Source of the DNA: Lutraria lutraria
Taxonomy: Eukaryota > Mollusca > Bivalvia > Venerida > Mactridae
Assembly (NCBI GenBank): GCA_964023205.1
Contig: OZ026840.1
Span: forward strand, 8,925,603-8,989,602
Direction of reading: 5' to 3'
DNA length: 64,000 bases
The notes beneath the pieces are model-generated. The model worked only from the letters and a program-made list of their open reading frames with translations. It searched no databases and was not told where the DNA came from. The translations under genes were made by a program, and so were the position numbers. How positions within the stretch are numbered: position 1 is the first letter of the stretch; every line of letters begins with the position of its first letter. Positions 58,658 to 64,000 of the stretch are shown here, piece after piece.

Positions 58658-61600
58658 GTAAGATTGATGAATTGCTATTTCAAATGAATATCTTGATAAT
58701 ATTTGATATTTTTTCTAACGTAATTATCATTATTTTTTGAAATGGGAAAGTCGCACCATCAGCCAATGTCATCATATGGCAATGTGTTCAAACTTTAATG
58801 GGTGTGGTAAAATCCCAGCCCTGCCTCTGAGGCTGGTTATTACTAGGATATAGCTTTTACTATTCAACCACAGAAGCCCAAAAGTAATTATTTGCGTAGA
58901 TATCAAATTGTTTACGTAAAATGCTGGTAAGTCCGTCAGAAGCACTAGCTGGTCAAAATAATGATCCTCTGTTCATTTCTGTTTTAATGCCACTAAACAG
59001 AACTGAGCCCGATAAAGTCAAAGTCAAATACATGTATCTAATTGGTTCATCGCCAAATGAATTAATTTATTTACATTGGCGGTACAATGATCTTATAAAA
59101 AAATGAAAATACATGTAAATGTACAATGAAAAGCATGTATACTTGATTATTTGAAAAATAAAAAGCAATATTATATACGATTGATATTAATAATATGAAT
59201 GAATATAATGATCCTAACTATATACTATAATGTTGTATAGAGTACAAAAAATAGTCATAAAGTTCAGATAAAAATTATATAGAGTTTCGTTTCTAACATG
59301 AGTTTTCAGTTTAAGAATAGAAAAAGAAAAATTATCTTGCTTGTGTTAAGAAGGAATCCCTTGATTTGGTGGCAAAATGAATGAAAGATGCAAGTTTAAT
59401 TAATTTTGTTTTACTACTCAAATTCATCAATGATCTAAACTTCTGAAGATTTCGTCAAGTATAATTTTTGAAGATATGTTTTCCTAAGATCAAGAAAAAA
59501 AGGACAAACTAAAAGAAAATGGTACTCTGTATCTACTTGATTCATATTACATAATTTGCAAATACGCTGGCTTTTCTCAATATTTCTACATCTTCACTCT
59601 TCAATAGCAAGTTTGTGTGCTGAACATCTAAATCTGGCCATTGATAGTCCATATTTATCAATTTTAATACAACTGAGATAATTTTCAAATTCAAAAAGTG
59701 TTTTAAAACTTCTGTAACATTCCAATCTTGAATCAAAGCTCTGAAGGTTCTGCAGTCAAAAGTTGAATTTCATTGTAGGGTGAGGTATTGGACTGAGTTT
59801 TGGAAACCGAACGGTAGTTCGCGCATGAATTTTGATGCAGACTAAAGTACTACTAACGCTTTTCTACACCCGCCATGCAGTTGTTAAAGTTGTTCCCGTT
59901 CCATGTGCTTTCAGTACTTTGGTTTATGTTTCCCATCTGATCACCAAAAGTAGTTCAGCAATTAGCATGATATTATATAGTCTACATTACCTGCCTCTTT
60001 GTATACTCAGTTTATGCAGAATGTAATATCTCATACTTGAAGACGTGCTCGAAAATAAGGTTACACATTATAATCATTAAATTAATCGATTACAATTTCC
60101 CGATGAACCACTTTTTTTAAATATCTGGTTGAGACCCAGTTATCATCACATCGTCCATGAATTCAATGCTGACTTCTATACGTTTACAATAGAAGCTAGG
60201 ATTTAGCATATACAGCACGAGGATTATGTCGTCATCCTTTCTTGAAGTGTGTATATTGTTGCAATCCGAGGGACAGGATTGTTTAGTTTTTTTTACGACT
60301 GTTTTGTATTGCTTGTTTACGGTATTGCATAGCCGTCTGATTTGGACTTATATGCACGTAATATTTGAATTTGTATTTATGCCATTGAATTGAAAAATTG
60401 GAACTATGTTTGTAGGCGGAAGGTTAATGGAAGCTGTTCGGTATGCAGAAAAAAATAAAACTGAGCGATTGTTGAAAAATGGTAATAAAAATGTTCGTAC
60501 CGAACAACAACAACAATTTAAGTCAATAAACCAACTTTGTTTTAATTGTCAATAATTCTCTGAATTACAAAGTTAATTTGAGACATGCTTATATTTACAC
60601 TATCCCATAGAAACGAAAAACAAAGATTACATAATAATGACATAGCATTCACTGAACAAGAGTTAACTTATTCTCCATCTTGATTTTTTAGATTCAGTAA
60701 TTTGAACATTAATGAGTTTTGGGCTTTCATAATTTTATACGATAATAACAAATACACGAATACCCATCCTTAAAAGAAGATAATTTCGATTTCTATTCGT
60801 TTTAAACTATCAACATGCCTCCTATTTTTTTCAGGTGTTCACTTGGAGTTGCGTATTGGCTCTTTACGAGTATTTGTTACATTGAAATCGTCACGAATAA
60901 ATAAATTGCAATGAAGAGCATCGTTATTTTTCTGATGGTACTAATACAAACTGCAAGATGTGAGTATGTATGTTGTCTTTGTAAAAAACATTAGCATATG
61001 CTAGCACATATCTTCAACTTAATTTCGTATATATATATATAAACAATATATATATTTCTAAGAACTATGTTGTGTTAATTTATCGATGAGACGACAACGA
61101 TAATCATTTCTACATTTGTTCCATAAGACATTCCTTTCATTAGCCACTCAAAGACACATATAATCATTAGCCAATCAAATTGATTTTACAAAGTAGCGCA
61201 GGGTGTAAAAGAGTGTGTAACTTTGTAATTTTGTCTGTTGGAGGCCTCCGTAGTAATAATACGTAAAATATTTAAGTAGCTAGCTGACCCACTCTTCGAG
61301 TTTATTTGACAATAAGGGCACTATCCTAAGTTGCAGCGTAGCTCACAATTGGATATTGTTGAAGTTGTCTTTTAGTTTGGACGGTTGAACACTTTCTAAG
61401 TTGCAGTGTATACTCAGAGCTGAGAGTGTTTCGACCATTCCAAGTTTGGAACCTTTTCTGCAGTTATTGTTCCGGGACTGATTAAGTTGCAGTGTATACT
61501 CAGAACTGTCGGCCTCGGGCATTAACGTTCATTTTTATATACAAGGTTTATATAAGGCTGAAGAAGTTACTTTATGTACTGTATGAAATGCAATAATTTT

Positions 61601-63704
61601 AATTCAGTATCAAACCTTTATACCAGTGATTGTGGTGCCATACTGTATTACTTTATTTTCTAGTTCAATCATTTACAAATCAAGATACAGTTTAGGGTTT
61701 GTTTCATTGTTGTTTTTGTATAACTATATCATTCATTTATTTCAATCGGAAGCAAGGAAGCTTGAGGAAAATTGTATTATAAGTACAGTTTATCATTTTT
61801 GTTTATGCATAATAACTTGTAGCAAGTTTGAAACCAGTTTAAACAATCATATACCGCTCGGACAGAAAATACGTTACATCTTTTTATGAAGATATCAATT
61901 TTCGGAAAACACAAATCTAGCTAGATATCTAGATATTTTTACACAAAGTCCTGTATTATTCAAAATATTGGAAAAACTAGCCTCACTGACATATAGTATG
62001 TGTGCTCACAACTAGGAACGGAAATTCCTCATAACATTTTTGCCGAAGGATAAGTTACACTCGCTGTGAGTTAAACGGGCGTGTCATATTTAATAACATA
62101 AAAGAATAAGCCAGTAATACTGTAGGTCAATTATCAATTGGTTGCTTTATGAAACATTGGATTTTGCACGACAGTATTCCCTCAAGGAATTCAAGGTTTA
62201 TACCCATAATGTCCAACAATTCAATCTCAAAATGGAGCGGACAGATTTCGAATGCCTTAAACCATTTTGTGGACCATTTTGATAAAAAGAAAAAGATTTA
62301 CCGTTAGATTATCAAAAACAAGGACAATCCTTCAAGCGTTTTCCCCTTTAGATTTACACTGAAGTATATGGGAATATCAAATTTTTCAATAAATAAAGGA
62401 AAACATTATACTTTCCGATGAAAAATAAAAATGCGAAAATACGGTAATATATTTTAAAGAAGAAAAACATAGGTCACGATAAAAAATCTGCACATTTTCT
62501 ATTTTTCAACAACTCTTTCAAAAGTACAAAAAATGTGTCTTAAAATAGATATAATTATCTATGGCAACTATCAAAGAACTAACAATAATTTGGCAATTCT
62601 GTCTTTATAATACATGTATCAACATTATTAGCGGTATGTTTTGCTTGCGCATAAAAGTTCAGTATTAAGGATATGTTGCTTTAAATCCACTGAAACGCAC
62701 CATCTGTGGAGTTACTTGCAGAAATCAATCAATAGTATGTTAACTAATGATATTATCAAGCTCATTTCAATAACAATCATTTGTATAATTTTGACTGCTG
62801 ACAGTATCAAAATCATAAATGGCCAAACAAAATGATATTTTACTAAACAACTATCGGTCTTATGCTACTCTGTGTTATTTAGAACATGTTAAACGTTTCT
62901 TCTAAATAAATAAATAAAGCAATTTTGGTGATATCAAAATACAGGTAATCCAAGTATTGAAATACCAGCTGTGATGGAATGTGGAAAAGATGCTGTCATA
63001 ATATGTAAAGGCAATGAAACACTAAGTTCATATTCGTGGTACTTCAACGACAGCAACATTGCTAGTAAAGCAGGCGTTTCGGACCACTATACATCTAAAT
63101 ACTCTACTGCGGTTAATGGAACCACAATATCACTTACTGTACATAACATTGATGCTGTAAAAGATGCCGGCACATACGCCTGTGATTACGGTTACATTGT
63201 AAATATTTCTAAATCTCTCAAGACAGAATGTAAGTACACAAGTTGTTAAAACTTAAATACGTTATTGTAACTAACTACAATAATTTTACATGCCTATCAT
63301 TGTTTGAAAATTGAGACCAAACTTGACGAACATGTTTTTATTTGTTATTGGATCTTTTGATTGATAGTACTTGACGCTTAAAATTTATTGCATAGTACAT
63401 TTGTATTACATATTCTCCGGTATGTTTAAGTTGTGAAAGTCAGGTTTGTCATTATTTTATTTTGTGTGTTGAAAACGGATCAAATATATTACATATTGAA
63501 TACCCAGTCGTTAATCATCTACAATTGAATCACATCTCAGACGAATAATTTGTCATTTGCATGCTTGTGGACTGCGGAAGGAAATGTTACATGAAATAAA
63601 TAGATTATCTTATATTAGAGGAAGTTCAGAGGGTTGTCAAGTCCTTGTGTCATTTTATTTTAGATGCATGCTATTCAACTCTCCATGAAGAAGCGTTCAA
63701 ATAA
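58657..63704 (+). CDS. Single-Ig-domain secreted/surface protein gene (copy 2)
   Basis: A 5'UTR exon ends at 58657. Exon 2 (60835-60959) carries ATG at 60911 and the signal peptide MKSIVIFLMVLIQTAR. Exon 3 (62945-63229) is a phase 1-1 Ig-domain exon. The joined codon gives Cys, then NPSIEIPAVMECGKD. Ig marks are the first Cys in VIICKG, Trp in YSWYF and the second Cys in DAGTYACDY, with several N-glycosylation sequons. A weakly supported last exon (63664-63704; acceptor TTTATTTTAG) would add YACYSTLHEEAFK and a stop, making a secreted protein of about 125 aa. Introns and upstream region match the minus-strand copy at 1758-3190. The first intron here is longer (about 2.2 kb versus 0.3 kb) and holds a LINE remnant. 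The function is unknown. Confidence 0.75.
58741..58860. repeat. Possible SINE-type fragment
   Basis: 'gtcgcaccatcagccaatgtc' resembles 3415-3450, as well as the intron of Ig copy 1 around 2715-2740, so part of it belongs to the paralogous intron rather than to an independent insertion. Confidence 0.3.
59330..59770 (-). pseudogene. LINE reverse-transcriptase C-terminal remnant
   Basis: On the minus strand the frame FDSRLECYRSFKTLFEFENY, then CIKIDKYGLSMARFRCSAHK, then a TGA stop, then RICKLCNMNQVDTEYHFLLV and CPFFLDLRK is the C-terminal zinc-knuckle region (C-x2-C ... E-x-H-F-L-L-x-C-P) that follows the reverse transcriptase in many non-LTR elements. At least one internal stop and further stops after TKSSEV show decay. 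The upstream RT domain is absent (5'-truncated copy). It sits in the first intron of Ig gene copy 2, in opposite orientation. Confidence 0.82.
60835..60959 (+). CDS. Signal-peptide exon, copy 2
   Basis: The acceptor is TTTTTTTCAG|GTGTTCAC. The 49-nt coding part (60911-60959) ends in phase 1 before GTGAGTATG. Only one ATG is available in frame, and the same start is used by the paralogue. Confidence 0.82.
61340..61530 (+). repeat. Short interspersed internal repeat
   Basis: 'taagttgcagtgtatactca' followed by 'ga' and 'ctg' occurs at about 61400 and 61485, with a diverged third at about 61330. It is intronic in Ig copy 2. Confidence 0.6.
62190..62610 (+). repeat. Diverged repeat, second copy (see 54355-54680)
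   Basis: Contains 'cccataatgtcc', 'aaaatggagcggacagattt' and 'aactatcaaagaactaac'. It lies in the intron before the Ig exon. Confidence 0.6.
62945..63229 (+). CDS. Ig-domain exon, copy 2
   Basis: It is 285 nt, with acceptor AATACAG|GTAATCC and donor GAAT|GTAAGT, phase 1-1. One codon longer than copy 1, it shares 'NIxASKAGVS' and 'HNIDAVKDAGTYAC' with that copy. Confidence 0.87.
63664..63704 (+). CDS. Possible terminal exon of Ig gene copy 2
   Basis: A good pyrimidine-rich acceptor ends at 63663. In phase 1 the frame gives 13 residues and TAA at 63702-63704. No homologue of this exon was found near copy 1, so it could be wrong, and the true next exon could lie beyond the window. Confidence 0.3.
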
Positions 63705-64000
63705 TGTACCATAATAATGTATAATGTCCACAGAAAGATGATGTCACTAAGCTCGGTGATGTCTACTATAAGTATCTTTGCAGCTGTTTGTCTGTAAATA
63801 ATCTTATCCCCTTTATCTTTGTCTTTATTGTGGATATCAAGGAACATGATATCATTTAGATAAAGTTGTTAAAGGGAGATAACTCAGTTAAATTATCGCA
63901 CTTTTACTAACGTAGTCCTCTCCTTCCAATGTTCAATCAGAATAAACATTTGTCATATGGCGTGACTATTTTGTTTTAAAAGATTACATTGTATTATGAA
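63705..64000. other. No recognisable feature
   Basis: Sequence after the tentative Ig gene end. A further exon of the Ig gene may lie outside the window. Confidence 0.3.

Overview
The window is animal genomic DNA. It is AT-rich, has short exons bounded by GT/AG splice sites, has long introns, and about half of what can be described is repeats. The dispersed repeats and tRNA-headed SINE-like copies look most like a bivalve mollusc. That assignment rests on memory of repeat style and is not proven here. No long open reading frame exists, so genes were found by joining exons with matching splice phase.

Four genes are supported. (1) A minus-strand SLC22-type (organic cation/anion transporter, MFS) gene covers 8780-17666. 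Its eight exons have matching phases, and the predicted product is 528 aa. Exon 3 is not cleanly open: it has either an in-frame stop or two compensating frameshifts. (2, 3) Two paralogous single-immunoglobulin-domain genes lie near the two ends in opposite orientation (minus 1758-2852; plus about 58.4-63.7 kb). They share exon layout, intron sequence and upstream sequence. (4) A third single-Ig gene (minus 31949-36594) ends in a short hydrophobic C-terminal exon and looks like a GPI-anchored surface protein.

The most unusual structure is nested. A 246-bp sequence occurs as a direct repeat at 37073-37318 and 53830-54075. Between the two copies lies a 1.1-kb dispersed repeat (37319-37928 plus 53333-53829), split by a 15.4-kb block, 37929-53332. 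The block has inverted terminal repeats of about 0.7 kb that are packed with CCATGG palindromes, and the flanks suggest a 3-bp ACT target duplication. It looks like a very large, non-coding (non-autonomous) DNA transposon. Inside its right arm is a tandem duplication, one copy of which carries a 507-bp inverted-repeat element flanked by a 7-bp duplication. The sister copy preserves the empty site.

Other regions: a 1.5-kb inverted-repeat element in an SLC22 intron (12705-14215); a 33-bp satellite with higher-order structure (18512-20335) upstream of SLC22; nested ACGT-rich foldback-like elements (21370-24100, inner 22810-23899); an exact 20-bp satellite of 40 copies (25641-26440); a LINE reverse-transcriptase C-terminal remnant (59330-59770); several tRNA-derived SINE-like copies; several small MITE-like elements and hairpins. 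The remaining stretches show no recognisable gene.
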